A stretch of DNA of 64,000 bases from an uncultured Opitutia bacterium (GCA_903830425.1 CAIKTR010000038.1:1-64000), one strand, 5' to 3'; counted from the first letter of the stretch, positions 1-9,937 are shown. Translations and numbers: made by a program. Notes: generated by a model not told the origin, from the letters alone.

Positions 1-285
1 CGCGGACGTGGCCGGCGGGGGCGCGGCGGGGGTGGCGACTATTTCGCCCGGCTGGCCAATGGCGCAGAGCGGTGAGCCGATGGCGACCTGCGAGCCCGCA
101 GGGGCAAACAGCCGCAGCAGCGTGCCGTCAAAAAACGACTCCAGCTCCATCGTGGCCTTGTCCGTCTCGACCTCGGCGAGCATGTCGCCGGACTTGACCG
201 GATCGCCTTCCTTTTTGAGCCATTTGACCAGCGTGCCCACCGACATGGTGTCGCTGAGTTTCGGCATATCGATGATTTGGGCCAT
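1..285 (-). CDS. pdhC: Pyruvate dehydrogenase E2 (dihydrolipoamide acetyltransferase), N-terminal lipoyl domain, truncated by window edge
   Basis: Minus-strand reading from ATG at 285: MAQIIDMPKLSDTMSVGTLVKWLKKEGDPVKSGDMLAEVETDKATMELESFFDG; lipoyl motif ETDKATME; follows E1 alpha/beta genes. Confidence 0.9.
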   Translation of the reverse strand, partial: MAQIIDMPKLSDTMSVGTLVKWLKKEGDPVKSGDMLAEVETDKATMELESFFDGTLLRLFAPAGSQVAIGSPLCAIGQPGEIVATPAAPPPATSA

Positions 286-334
286 GGTGTGGGAGCGGAA
301 TTTGCGGGCAGCGGACGGAAAGGGAGCCGGAGGG

Positions 335-1312
335 TCAGGCCATGAGGGCCAGGGCGGCCTGCAGCACGCGGCGGGGGTTGGGGAGCTGCTCGGCCTCGAC
401 GGGCGGGCTGTAGATCGCGGGGGCGTCGACCGTCGTCAGCCGATGGATGGGCGCGTCGAGGTCGTCAAAGCCCTCGCGCTGGATCATGAACGCCAGCTGG
501 GAGCCGACGCTGGCGAAGGGCTTCTGCTCCTCGACGATCAGGACGCGGTGGGTCTTGGCGACGGACGCGAGCACGGTGTCGATGTCGAGCGGGCGGATGG
601 TGCGGAGGTCGACGACCTCGGCGGAAATCTGATGCTCCTGCTGGAGGATCTCGGCGGCGGCGAGGGAGTGGAGGACGGAGCGGCCGTAGGTGACGATGGT
701 GAGGTCGGTGCCCGCGCGCTTGACGTCCGCCAGACCGAGCGGGATGAGGTGTTCGCCCGCGGGCACCTCGCCCTTGTCGCCGTAGAGGATGGTGTTCTCG
801 AGGAAAAAGACCGGATCGTTGTCGCGGATGGCGGACTTGAGCAGGCCCTTGGCGTCGGCGGGGGTGGCGGGGACGACGACCTTCACGCCGGGGTGGTTGG
901 CGAGCACGTTTTCCGGCGTGTGGGAGTGGGTGGCGCCGACGTTGGTGCCGCCGTTGGCCGGGCCGCGGATGACGATGGGGCAGTGGATGAGGCCGCCGGA
1001 CATGTAGCGGACGTTGGCGGCGTTGTTCAGGATCTGGTCGAAGGCGACGGAGTAGAAGCTCCAGAACATCAGCTCCATCACGGGGCGGACGCCGAGCATC
1101 GAGGCGCCGACGCCCAGGCCGATGAAGCCGGCCTCGGAGATCGGGGTGTCGACGATGCGCTTGGGGCCGAACTTGGCGAGCAGGCCCTCGGTGACCTTGT
1201 AGGCGCCGTTGAACTGGCCGACCTCCTCGCCGAGGACGACGACCTGGGCATCACGCTCGAGTTCCTCGGCGAGGGCGTGGCGGATGGCTTCGCGGTAAGT
1301 GATGACGGGCAC
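335..1312 (-). CDS. pdhB: Pyruvate dehydrogenase E1 component, beta subunit
   Basis: 325 aa, MPVITYREAIRHALAEELERD...VVLGEEVGQFNGAYKVTEGLL; transketolase-like beta subunit; GTG start. Confidence 0.93.
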   Translation of the reverse strand: MPVITYREAIRHALAEELERDAQVVVLGEEVGQFNGAYKVTEGLLAKFGPKRIVDTPISEAGFIGLGVGASMLGVRPVMELMFWSFYSVAFDQILNNAANVRYMSGGLIHCPIVIRGPANGGTNVGATHSHTPENVLANHPGVKVVVPATPADAKGLLKSAIRDNDPVFFLENTILYGDKGEVPAGEHLIPLGLADVKRAGTDLTIVTYGRSVLHSLAAAEILQQEHQISAEVVDLRTIRPLDIDTVLASVAKTHRVLIVEEQKPFASVGSQLAFMIQREGFDDLDAPIHRLTTVDAPAIYSPPVEAEQLPNPRRVLQAALALMA

Positions 1313-1363
1313 GGGAGGAGGGGCGGAAGGTGGGCGGTGGGCGAAAGGGTGGCGGGCCGGGGC

Positions 1364-2464
1364 TCAGTCGAAGAAGAGGCGGCCCTGGGACTTGCGCTCG
1401 GCGGGATGGTCGGCCTCCCAATAGACGTCCTTCTGGATGTCCTCGGGCGTGGGGAAGGGGCTGGCCTCGGCGAAGTCCGCGGCGGCGTCGGCCTCGGCGC
1501 GGGCGGCCTGGTCGAGTTGCGCGATCAGGGCGTCGTTGAGCACGCCCTCCGCCACGAGCGTCTGCTGGAAAACCTGGATCGGATCCTTGGTCCGGCGGTA
1601 TTCCTCGACCTCCGCCTTGGCGCGGTAGGTGTTGTCCGGATCGGCGACCGAATGGCCGCGGTAGCGGTAGGTGCGAAGCTCGACGATGGCGGGCTTGGAC
1701 TCCTCGCGGGCGGCGCGCAGGAAGCGATCCATCAGGGCGCGGACGGCGTAGAGATCGTGGCCATCGCAGGAGCCCCACGGCATGTCGTAGCCCTCGGCGC
1801 GTTTGGCGAGGTCGCCAGCGGAGGAGCGCACCTGGCTCGTGCCCATCGAGTAGCCGTTGTTCTCGATGACGAAGATGACGGGCAGCTGCCAGAGCGCGGC
1901 GAGGTTGTAGGCCTCGTGCACGGCGCCCTGGTTGACGGCGCCGTCGCCCATGAACGCCATCACGGCGCCCGGGAGCCCCTGGTACTTCAAGGCGTAGGCC
2001 AGCCCGGTCCCCAGGGGAATCTGGCCGCCGACGATGCCGTGGCCGCCCCAGAAGTTCCGGTCGGGCGCGAAGTAGTGCATCGAGCCGCCCTTGCCCTTCG
2101 AGCAACCGGTGATCTTCCCGTAAAGCTCGGCCATCAGCTCGTTTAAGCCCATGCCGACCGCGATGGCGTGGCCGTGGTCGCGATAGGCTGTGATGACGTG
2201 GTCATTCTTGCCCATCAGCGAACAGCAACCGACGGCCACGGCCTCCTGGCCGATATAGAGGTGGAGAAAACCGCCGATCTTCTTGGCCTGGTAGGCGCGG
2301 AGGGACCGTTCCTCGAAGCGCCTGATCCGCAACATGGTGCGAAACAGTTCAATCCGGCCCTCCCGGCCGAGTTGCTGGTTGATGGCTGCGCTGGCGGCAG
2401 CACCTGCCCCCCGATCGCTGTCGGTGGGTTTTGGGTCTGCGGTAGGACTCGCTTTTTTGGTCAC
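1364..2464 (-). CDS. pdhA: Pyruvate dehydrogenase E1 component, alpha subunit
   Basis: 366 aa; TPP-binding region GDGAVNQGAVHEAYNLAALWQLPVIFVIENNGYSMGT and YRYRGHSVADPDNTYR; GTG start. Confidence 0.93.
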   Translation of the reverse strand: MTKKASPTADPKPTDSDRGAGAAASAAINQQLGREGRIELFRTMLRIRRFEERSLRAYQAKKIGGFLHLYIGQEAVAVGCCSLMGKNDHVITAYRDHGHAIAVGMGLNELMAELYGKITGCSKGKGGSMHYFAPDRNFWGGHGIVGGQIPLGTGLAYALKYQGLPGAVMAFMGDGAVNQGAVHEAYNLAALWQLPVIFVIENNGYSMGTSQVRSSAGDLAKRAEGYDMPWGSCDGHDLYAVRALMDRFLRAAREESKPAIVELRTYRYRGHSVADPDNTYRAKAEVEEYRRTKDPIQVFQQTLVAEGVLNDALIAQLDQAARAEADAAADFAEASPFPTPEDIQKDVYWEADHPAERKSQGRLFFD

Positions 2465-2537
2465 AGGAGAGGGATTTCTAGAGATGAACGGAAAAGTCTT
2501 CGGTGGATGCTCGGGAAATCAAGAGTTTAGTCCCGGT

Positions 2538-3044
2538 TCAGCCGGGCGTGATTTCCTCGATCGTAACCTGCACAGGTTTTCCCGGCGCGCAATCGGCGCG
2601 CAGCGAGACGAAGCGGTCGCGATAGCGGTCGTAGATCGGCCAGAGGGCGCTGCGGTCGGTCTCGGGAATCTCCAGGCGGTCGAGCGCCGCGCGCGCAAAG
2701 AAGCCGAATCGGCCCTCGGCGATGTCGCCGGGGAGCGCGCCAATGGGCCGGCGGCAGCGGAAGAGAAACATCAGCCAGTGGGCCTGTCCCTCGTAGGCCT
2801 TTTCCGCGATCATGGCAAAGAGGTGCAAATCATCGGTGGTGACCTCGAAACCGGTTTCCTCGCGGGTCTCGCGGACCGCGCACTCAAAGGGCGACTCGCC
2901 GATGGCGGTCTCCAGTTTTCCCCCAATGGGGCTCCAGGCCCCGAGGTTCGGCGCCTTCGCCCGGAGCAGGAGGAGCTGCTCGCCGGCGGAGTTTTCAATA
3001 AACACCAGGACCGCGATCTTGTAGGCAAGGGAGGGAGTCTTCAT
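2538..3044 (-). CDS. NUDIX hydrolase
   Basis: MKTPSLAYKIAVLVF...GGKLETAIGESPFECAVRETREETGFE (Nudix box GX5EX7REUXEEXGU). Confidence 0.88.
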   Translation of the reverse strand: MKTPSLAYKIAVLVFIENSAGEQLLLLRAKAPNLGAWSPIGGKLETAIGESPFECAVRETREETGFEVTTDDLHLFAMIAEKAYEGQAHWLMFLFRCRRPIGALPGDIAEGRFGFFARAALDRLEIPETDRSALWPIYDRYRDRFVSLRADCAPGKPVQVTIEEITPG

Positions 3045-3218
3045 CGGCAATAAGCGTGATTCGACCGTAGCGGTCGCCGGGGATGCAACAAGGCTGCAGT
3101 GCAGGGGAAAACTACTGAATACCCGGTAGTCATGGGTGTTGGGGCGGGGGCGGGGCGGCGCTTGCATCCCGGCGTTCAGTTCGCTGCGCCACCTTCCACC
3201 CGGATTCGACCCTGTCCC

Positions 3219-4901
3219 ATGCGTTCCGCCAGTTCGGTCTGTGTCGAAGTGGGTGCCGGCCATGTGGCGTGTGGCGTTTTTTCCCCGGGGACAAGCGGCG
3301 GGCTGGTGCTGGAGGACTTCGCCGTGGAGCGGCATGGCGCGGATCCGCGGGAGGAGGGGGAGTGGTTCGGGCGGACCGCCGAGGCCCTCGCCGTGGTGGC
3401 CAACCGGGTCGGGCGGAGTGATCCGGTCGCGCTCGTGATCCCCGGTCATCTGGCGCTGACCCAGTTTATCAGGACGCCGTCGGTCGCTCCGGCCCAGCGG
3501 GCGAAAATCATCCCGTTCGAAGCCGCGCAGGCCATTCCCTATCCGCTGGGGGAGGTGGGCTGGCATTACCGCGTTCTGGCCGATGATGGCCAGGAGCTCG
3601 AACTCCGGTTCACGGCGGTGAAGCTCGCCGTCATGGAGCGGCTCTGCGCGGCGGCGGGGGCGGCGGGCCTGGTGGTGCAGCAGGCGGTGACGTCGGGCGA
3701 TGCGCTCCAGGCCGCCTTTCGTCGCAACTATGCCGGGGTGAGCGAGCCGGTGCTCTTGGCGGATCTGGGCGCGCACTCGACGGCGCTGCTGCTGGTGGAG
3801 CGGGAGCGCTGCCAGATGCGCACGCTCGCGCTGGCGGGAAACGCGCTCACCCAGGCCTTGGCCGATGAGTTCGGGCTGGAGGTTGCCGCTGCGGAATCGA
3901 TCAAGGTCCGGGCGCTTGGGGTTGCTCCGGCGGGCCGCCCCGCGGCGCGACCCGCGGCCCAGCGCCTCACGGATCGCCACCTCGCCCAACTGCAGGGCGA
4001 GATCCGCCGGTTCACCGCGAGCTGCCAGCGGCAGGCCGGCGCTCCCGCGCCGACGGCCTTGTATGTGACGGGGGGAGGATCGTTGCTGGCGGGATTGCCC
4101 GAGGCCCTGGCCGAACAGCTCGCCGTGCGCGTCGAGCGCTTCGACCCGCTCCGCCGCGTGGAGGTCTCGGCCGGCGCCGCCACGTCGGGGGCGGCCGACT
4201 CGGCGCCCCTGCTGGCCAATCTGGTCGGCCTGGCCGGCTGGCCGGAACGCGACCAGGCGGAGGGGGTGGCCCTGCTGCCGCCGGCTCGCCGGCAGCAGCT
4301 GGTCTTCCGTCGGCGCCAACCTTGGTGGATTGCGGCGGCCGTGCTGCTCGTGCTCGCGCTGATCCCTCCGGCCTGGCAGGGCCGTCGCCTGGCGCGCGAA
4401 ACGGAGGCGAAGGCGGTGGCACTGGAGGCGCGACTGCGGCCGTGGCGTGCGACCGTCCTGCGCAATGCCGACAATCTGGCCAAGCTCCAGCAGGTGCAGG
4501 CGCAGATCGCCGCCCTCCAGGGCGTGGCGGAGGCGAAATCCCGCTGGGTGGGATTGCTCGCCGACCTGCAGGACCAGCTGGGGGAAGTGGAGGACGTCTG
4601 GCTGGATCGTCTGCAACTGGTGCGCCTGCCCCCGCCGGGCCCGGGGCTGCGGGCCGGTTCCGTCCCGGAGGCGCCCGGCCTGGAGCTGGTCCTGAGCGGC
4701 CGCTTGCTCGACGCGGACAATCCCGGTTCGAAGGTCAGCGCGGAGTCGGAGGAGCGGGTCCGGCAGCTGCTGGCGGGCTTCACCCGGTCGCCGTTCATCG
4801 CCGCCGTCAAGGATGAGCGTTTCGACAACTCCCAGCCGGGGCTCCTCCGGTTTGACTGCACCCTGGTTATCAAATCCGCCGCCGCCGTTGCCTCCCGATG
4901 A
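3219..4901 (+). CDS. PilM-like actin-fold pilus assembly protein fused to PilN-like C-terminal region (Amuc_1101-like)
   Basis: Actin-like PilM features (IIPFEAAQAIPYPLGEVGWHYRVL; VLLADLGAHSTALLLVE), then a TM segment WWIAAAVLLVLALIPPAW and coiled coil typical of PilN/GspL; first gene of an operon ending in a secretin. Confidence 0.75.
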   Translation: MRSASSVCVEVGAGHVACGVFSPGTSGGLVLEDFAVERHGADPREEGEWFGRTAEALAVVANRVGRSDPVALVIPGHLALTQFIRTPSVAPAQRAKIIPFEAAQAIPYPLGEVGWHYRVLADDGQELELRFTAVKLAVMERLCAAAGAAGLVVQQAVTSGDALQAAFRRNYAGVSEPVLLADLGAHSTALLLVERERCQMRTLALAGNALTQALADEFGLEVAAAESIKVRALGVAPAGRPAARPAAQRLTDRHLAQLQGEIRRFTASCQRQAGAPAPTALYVTGGGSLLAGLPEALAEQLAVRVERFDPLRRVEVSAGAATSGAADSAPLLANLVGLAGWPERDQAEGVALLPPARRQQLVFRRRQPWWIAAAVLLVLALIPPAWQGRRLARETEAKAVALEARLRPWRATVLRNADNLAKLQQVQAQIAALQGVAEAKSRWVGLLADLQDQLGEVEDVWLDRLQLVRLPPPGPGLRAGSVPEAPGLELVLSGRLLDADNPGSKVSAESEERVRQLLAGFTRSPFIAAVKDERFDNSQPGLLRFDCTLVIKSAAAVASR

Positions 4902-5830
4902 ATGGTCTCCGCCAGCATCCCTTTCTGGTGGCCGGCCTCCTGGTGGCGGGCGGTGCCGTGCTGGTCGAGGGCGCCGTCATGGCCGGCAGTCACCTCGCGG
5001 CGCGCTCGGCCCGCCGGCGGCTGGACCGGGCGGGCCGGGAATGGCGGTCGCTCAACGCCATTGTGCCGACGCCCACCCCGGAGAATACGGCGCGGATCGA
5101 GGCGGAACTCGCCCGCCGGCGCGGGGTGCTGGCCGGCCTGGTGGCGCAGCGGGCGGCGCGTGCGGCGGCCGACGCGGCGGGTCGGCTGGACCCGGATCCG
5201 GTGCCCGCCCTGCGGTCGGAGGCCTTTTTTGCGATCGCGGCGTTTGTGGAAAAAATGCGGGCCGGCGCGGAACGGAGCGGGGTCCGGCTGAAGCCGGATG
5301 AGCGCTTTGGCTTTTCCGCCTACGCCCACGAAGCGCCCGAGGCCGCCCTCCTCGCCGGGGTCCACCGCGAGCGGGTGACCGTGCAGCGCCTGCTGGCCGC
5401 GCTGTTCGAGGCGCGCCCGAGCGAGCTTCTGTCCGTGCAGCGCGAACATCCGAGCCGCCCAGCCGGGCCTCCGGCCGGGACCCCTCCGGCCAGGAGCGGG
5501 TTGGGCCGTGGGGCGGGCGCGGACGGGTCGGACTATTTTGAGCTCGATCCGCGCGCGGCCGGCCAATTTCCGGGCGGGGGGCGGACGACGGCCTTTCGGC
5601 TCTCGTTCACGGGCCGCACGGCGGTGCTGCGGTCGCTGCTGAACACCTTGGCGGCGGCGGAGCCGCCGCTGATTGTGCGATCGGTGGAGGTTGTGCCGGC
5701 GGAAACCACGTCCGCGGGATCAGCGCCCAAGCCCCGGGGGGCCGTTCCGCTTGCGGGGTCCCGGCTGTCCTGCTTCACCGTCGTCGTCGTGGCCATCGAC
5801 TGCGGACCACTCCGGGCGGCCGGTTCCTAG
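4898..5830 (+). CDS. Inner-membrane-anchored pilus-associated protein (Amuc_1100-like position; PilO/GspM-like topology)
   Basis: 310 aa, N-terminal TM (PFLVAGLLVAGGAVLVEGAVMAG) followed by coiled coil; between PilM-like and secretin genes; ATGA overlap with preceding CDS. Confidence 0.6.
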   Translation: MNGLRQHPFLVAGLLVAGGAVLVEGAVMAGSHLAARSARRRLDRAGREWRSLNAIVPTPTPENTARIEAELARRRGVLAGLVAQRAARAAADAAGRLDPDPVPALRSEAFFAIAAFVEKMRAGAERSGVRLKPDERFGFSAYAHEAPEAALLAGVHRERVTVQRLLAALFEARPSELLSVQREHPSRPAGPPAGTPPARSGLGRGAGADGSDYFELDPRAAGQFPGGGRTTAFRLSFTGRTAVLRSLLNTLAAAEPPLIVRSVEVVPAETTSAGSAPKPRGAVPLAGSRLSCFTVVVVAIDCGPLRAAGS

Positions 5831-5833
5831 CCC

Positions 5834-6709
5834 ATGAACCGGCTGACCTCAGAAAAAATCCTGGTCGGAGCGGCGCTGGCGCTCGCGGTGGGGTCGTTCG
5901 CGTGGTTCGGCGGACCGGGGGCCTCACCGGGTCGATCCCGGCGGGCCGCGGAGGCCCAACCCCGTCCGGCCTTCGTGCCGTATGCCCCGGCGGCGGAGGC
6001 GCCGGCCGGACTCGCGTCGCGAATGTGGCATTCGCCCCCGGCCCAAGCACGAGGAACCGGCTGGATCTATGACGTCTTCACGCCGCCCGAGATCTACTAT
6101 GATGCCAGGGCCGGGGAATTCGCCATCAGGCCAGAGTCCAGCGGGACGGAGGCCAGGGCCCTTGCCGCACCCGCTGGGATCGAGCTGGTCGCCGTGAAAC
6201 GGGCGCTGTTTCCCCTGCAACTGCTGGGCTTTGTCGGCGGGGAGGGGCATGTCATGGGGTCATTTGAAAACATCCGCACGGGCGAGGTGTTTCTGGCCGG
6301 GGCTGGCCGGAAACTCCCTGCGCTGGGTTTGGCGATCACGAATTTCACGGTGCAACGGCGCCCCGTGCCGATCGCCGACGGGACGACCTCCAGCCAATGG
6401 GTGGGCCGGGCCGGGGTTCGCGACGAGCGCACGGGCCGGTTGACGCTCCTGACCACGGGGGAACGCGCCCACACGGACGAATGGGTGGCGGTGGTCGCCC
6501 TGCCGTCCGACGGCGACGAAGCGTGGCATGAGCTCCGCCTGGGCGAAGAACTGCAGGGCGCGGGGCAGACCTACCGCGTCGAGGCGCTCGGATCCGATCC
6601 GCCGCTGGCCCGGATCATCGCGACCTCGCCAAGCTCATCCCCGCCCCGGCGGCTCAGCCTGGCCCCGCGCCCGCCGCGGTTGGCGGCCGCACCCGCGTCC
6701 GAGGAATAA
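5834..6709 (+). CDS. Hypothetical operon protein (Amuc_1099-like position)
   Basis: 291 aa, N-terminal TM/signal (ILVGAALALAVGSFAWFGG); directly upstream of secretin. Confidence 0.55.
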   Translation: MNRLTSEKILVGAALALAVGSFAWFGGPGASPGRSRRAAEAQPRPAFVPYAPAAEAPAGLASRMWHSPPAQARGTGWIYDVFTPPEIYYDARAGEFAIRPESSGTEARALAAPAGIELVAVKRALFPLQLLGFVGGEGHVMGSFENIRTGEVFLAGAGRKLPALGLAITNFTVQRRPVPIADGTTSSQWVGRAGVRDERTGRLTLLTTGERAHTDEWVAVVALPSDGDEAWHELRLGEELQGAGQTYRVEALGSDPPLARIIATSPSSSPPRRLSLAPRPPRLAAAPASEE

Positions 6710-6716
6710 TTTTACC

Positions 6717-8687
6717 ATGACACAAATTCCATTTCTTCGGAGGGTGGTGTGGATCGGAGCCCTGCTGGTGTGCGCCGCGCCGCCGCGGATGGCGCGAGGG
6801 ATCGAGCCGGACGCCGCGGGGAGCGAGGACCGTGGCGGCGACCAGGCCCAAGCTCCGGAGGTGGCGCGCGGGACCGGGACCCGGAAGGTCGGCCCGGACG
6901 GTGCCCCGGCGATGACGGAGGCACGATCCCGGGAGCAGACGCGGGCGGAGCTGATCCAGCAAGTGGGCCGGAGCTGGCAGCGTCCGGGAGTTCAGCCGGC
7001 ACCGCGCTGGGGTGGCGTTCCGGCGGGGTCGGTTTCACCGGTGGCGGGCAAGCTGCGCGACATCGTGTTGCCGGCGGTCAGCTTCACCCGGGTGCCCCTG
7101 GGCCAGGTGGTGACGGCGCTGAGCGCGGCCTCCGAGGAATTCGACCCCAGCGGTCCGCCCAAGGGCGTGAATATCATTCTGCTGGATCCGGACAAACAGG
7201 CGGCGGCGGTCACCCTCATGCTGCGCAATCTGTCGCTGGCGCGGGTGCTCGACTTCGTGGCGGAGGCGGCCGGCTGCGAGTACGAGGTGCAGGTCGATGC
7301 GGTGGTGCTGCGGCCCGCGGGGGAGGCGGGACCGCTGGCGACCGCCTGTTTTCCGGTCACCCGCGCCACCGTCCTGCGCATGACCGGACCCGGGCCGGCG
7401 ACCGGGGCGGCAGGAGCGGGGAAACACGCCCCGCTGGTCGCGGCCGAGCCGTCGAAGGATTTGGCGGGCGGGGTCGGGGGCGGCGAGACGGCGTTGGTGC
7501 GGCGATTTCTGCAACTGGCCGGGGTCGATTTTGAGGACCCGCCAGAGGCGAGCCTGGCCTACGATGGCTCGGCCATCATCGTCACGCAGACCCAGCGAAA
7601 CCTGGCGCGCATCCGGACTATCCTGTCCCGGTACCACGAGGTCCGGCAGGTCGAGATCGAGGCGAAGTTCATGGAAGTGCAGGACGGTGCGCTGGAGGAA
7701 CTGGGGGTGAACTGGAATGTGACGACCCAGGCGCTCCGGGCCGGGGGCGGGGTGCGCGCGGCCTATGCCACGGGCAACCGGTCCCTGACGGGCGCCTTCA
7801 CCAGCCGCGCGAGCAGCTCGCAGGGGGGAATCATCCGCCCGGAAGGGACGGCGGTGTCGGCAGACGGGACGGTCACGGTGTCGCCCGAATTCAACCTGCC
7901 GATCGTCAACAACGCCCCCCTGATGCCCGGCGCGCCGGATTTGGGGGCGGCGACGGGCCCGCTCGCGTCGGTCACGGGGGTGGTGGGGGAGTTTGACGTC
8001 AACGCGATCGTGCGGGCGCTGGCGCAGCGGCAGGGCACCGATCTGCTCAGTGCGCCGAAGGTCACGGTGCTGTCGGGCAGTCTGGCGACCATCACGGTGG
8101 CGCAGGAGATGCGTTACCCGCAGAGCTTCGGGCAGACGCAGAGCCAGGTCGGCACGGGCAACGCGAGCGGCGGCGGCTCGGCGGGGGTGGCGATCACGGC
8201 GGGAACCCCACAGGACTTCACGGCGCGCAACGTCGGGGTGGAACTCAAGGTCACGCCGACCGTTGAGGAGGATGACTTCAGCATCAGCCTGGAACTCAAC
8301 CCCAAGGTAACCGAATTCGACGGTTTCGTGGAGTACGGCGGGCCGAGCATCGCCATCTCGGGTAGCACGACGGTGACCGTGCCCTCGGGATTCTATCAGC
8401 CGATTTTCTCGGTCCGGGACATCTCGACCAAAGTCACGATCTGGGACGGCGCCACGCTGATGATGGGCGGCCTGACGCGGGAGGAGGTGAAGAAAGTCAC
8501 GGACAAGGTGCCGATCCTCGGCGACCTGCCGCTGCTCGGGCGGCTGTTTCGATCCAAGGGCCAGACGACGCAGAAACGGAACCTGCTTATCTTTGTGACG
8601 GCGCGCCTGGTCAATCCGGGTGGCGGGCCGCGGCATCAGGCATCAGCGGCCGCGTCGGGCGGCGGCGAGCCGAGGGTCACCCCTTGA
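6717..8687 (+). CDS. Secretin (type II/III secretion / type IV pilus PilQ-GspD family; Amuc_1098-like)
   Basis: Signal peptide; STN/N-domain; VEIEAKFMEVQDGALEELGVNW; secretin core LLSAPKVTVLSGSLATI...VTDKVPILGDLPLLGRLFRSKGQTTQKRNLLIFVTARLV. Confidence 0.88.
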   Translation: MTQIPFLRRVVWIGALLVCAAPPRMARGIEPDAAGSEDRGGDQAQAPEVARGTGTRKVGPDGAPAMTEARSREQTRAELIQQVGRSWQRPGVQPAPRWGGVPAGSVSPVAGKLRDIVLPAVSFTRVPLGQVVTALSAASEEFDPSGPPKGVNIILLDPDKQAAAVTLMLRNLSLARVLDFVAEAAGCEYEVQVDAVVLRPAGEAGPLATACFPVTRATVLRMTGPGPATGAAGAGKHAPLVAAEPSKDLAGGVGGGETALVRRFLQLAGVDFEDPPEASLAYDGSAIIVTQTQRNLARIRTILSRYHEVRQVEIEAKFMEVQDGALEELGVNWNVTTQALRAGGGVRAAYATGNRSLTGAFTSRASSSQGGIIRPEGTAVSADGTVTVSPEFNLPIVNNAPLMPGAPDLGAATGPLASVTGVVGEFDVNAIVRALAQRQGTDLLSAPKVTVLSGSLATITVAQEMRYPQSFGQTQSQVGTGNASGGGSAGVAITAGTPQDFTARNVGVELKVTPTVEEDDFSISLELNPKVTEFDGFVEYGGPSIAISGSTTVTVPSGFYQPIFSVRDISTKVTIWDGATLMMGGLTREEVKKVTDKVPILGDLPLLGRLFRSKGQTTQKRNLLIFVTARLVNPGGGPRHQASAAASGGGEPRVTP

Positions 8688-8717
8688 CGCGTTTCCGCGC
8701 CAAGGTTCTGCTCCGGC

Positions 8718-9599
8718 ATGGCGAAATGGCTGCTCGTGGACGGATTCAACCTGGCGTACCGCTGCTTTTACGCGGTGCCCGAACTGACACGCAGCGATGG
8801 CTTCCCCACCGGCGCGCTGCATGGCTGGGTGAAGTCCCTCTGGCGCCTGGCCGATCAGGAGAAGCCGGTGGCCACGCTCGTGTTTTTTGATCTCGGTGGC
8901 TCGCAGGACCGCCTGGCCCTGCATGCCGAATACAAGGCGCAACGCGCCGAGATGCCCGAGCCGCTGCGGCAGCAGATCGCGCCGATCAAGGAGTTCACCC
9001 GCGCCATGGGCCTCGTGGGCATCGAGCGGGAAGGGATCGAGTCGGACGACCTGCTGGCGTCGCAGGCGGTGGCCCTGGCCCGGGAGGGGCACGAGGTGCT
9101 GATCGTCAGCGCCGACAAGGACTTCGCGCAGGTCGTGGACGAGCACATCAAGCTGCTGCTGCCGCCGCCCACCGCCAATCCCAAGCTCGGCTGGCGCGTG
9201 CTGGACGCGGCGGGGGTGACGGAAAAATTCGGGGTGCCGCCGGCCCAGATTGCAGACTACCTGGCGCTGGTGGGGGACACGGCGGACAACATTCCAGGCC
9301 TGATGGGGGTGGGGCCGAAGACGGCGGCCAAGTGGCTGGCGGAGTTCGGCGGGCTCGAAGGCGTGATCGCCCATGCGGAGGCGCTGAAACCCGAGCGGTT
9401 TCAGGCGGCGGTGCGGACCGACGCCGACCGCCTGCGGATGAACCTGAAGCTCACGACCCTCAACCTCGGCTTGCCGACGGTCGCGGCGACCCCGACCCAG
9501 GTGCAGGCCGGGGAACTGTACCGCCTGCTGGGCGAGATGGAGATGCGAAGTGCGCTGGCCGAGGCGCGGACCCGCTACGAACAGCCCGAGCTGTTTTGA
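8718..9599 (+). CDS. 5'-3' exonuclease (PolI-like/FEN family), stand-alone
   Basis: 293 aa MAKWLLVDGFNLAYRCFYAVP...GIESDDLLASQAV...VLIVSADKDFAQVV...GDTADNIPGLMGVGPKTAAKWL (H3TH). Confidence 0.9.
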   Translation: MAKWLLVDGFNLAYRCFYAVPELTRSDGFPTGALHGWVKSLWRLADQEKPVATLVFFDLGGSQDRLALHAEYKAQRAEMPEPLRQQIAPIKEFTRAMGLVGIEREGIESDDLLASQAVALAREGHEVLIVSADKDFAQVVDEHIKLLLPPPTANPKLGWRVLDAAGVTEKFGVPPAQIADYLALVGDTADNIPGLMGVGPKTAAKWLAEFGGLEGVIAHAEALKPERFQAAVRTDADRLRMNLKLTTLNLGLPTVAATPTQVQAGELYRLLGEMEMRSALAEARTRYEQPELF

Positions 9600-9727
9600 A
9601 CCGCGGTCCCGGGGCCTTCGCCAGGGAGAAACGCCCCGGCGCGGGGTGGTAGCGCCCGGCCCGTTTTCCCAACGCCGACCTTGCAAAACGACCGGGAAAT
9701 CACGACAAACACGGCAGACGCTTCGCC

Positions 9728-9937
9728 ATGGATAAAAAATTACTGATGAAAAGCATCACCGACAAAGTGGGTCGGGAGAAAGGCATCGAGATGGTGATGC
9801 AGGCCTACAACACGGAGTTGCTGACGACCTGGATTGCCCGCATCGAGGCGAACAAGCCGCTCGGCGGGCCGCAGCGGCACGATCACTTGGGCGACGCCTT
9901 GGAGCGCGTGTCCGAGGTCTGCAAGCTGGCGCCGTAA
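9728..9937 (+). CDS. Small conserved-looking hypothetical protein (69 aa)
   Basis: ATG ORF MDKKLLMKSITDKVGREKGIEMVMQAYNTELLTTWIARIEANKPLGG...; codon usage looks coding; no family recognised. Confidence 0.5.
   Translation: MDKKLLMKSITDKVGREKGIEMVMQAYNTELLTTWIARIEANKPLGGPQRHDHLGDALERVSEVCKLAP

Noticed and set aside
8-2146. 712-aa plus-strand ORF over pdhCBA
   Set aside because: Antisense shadow of the pyruvate dehydrogenase genes; low-complexity Gly/Asp/Val composition.
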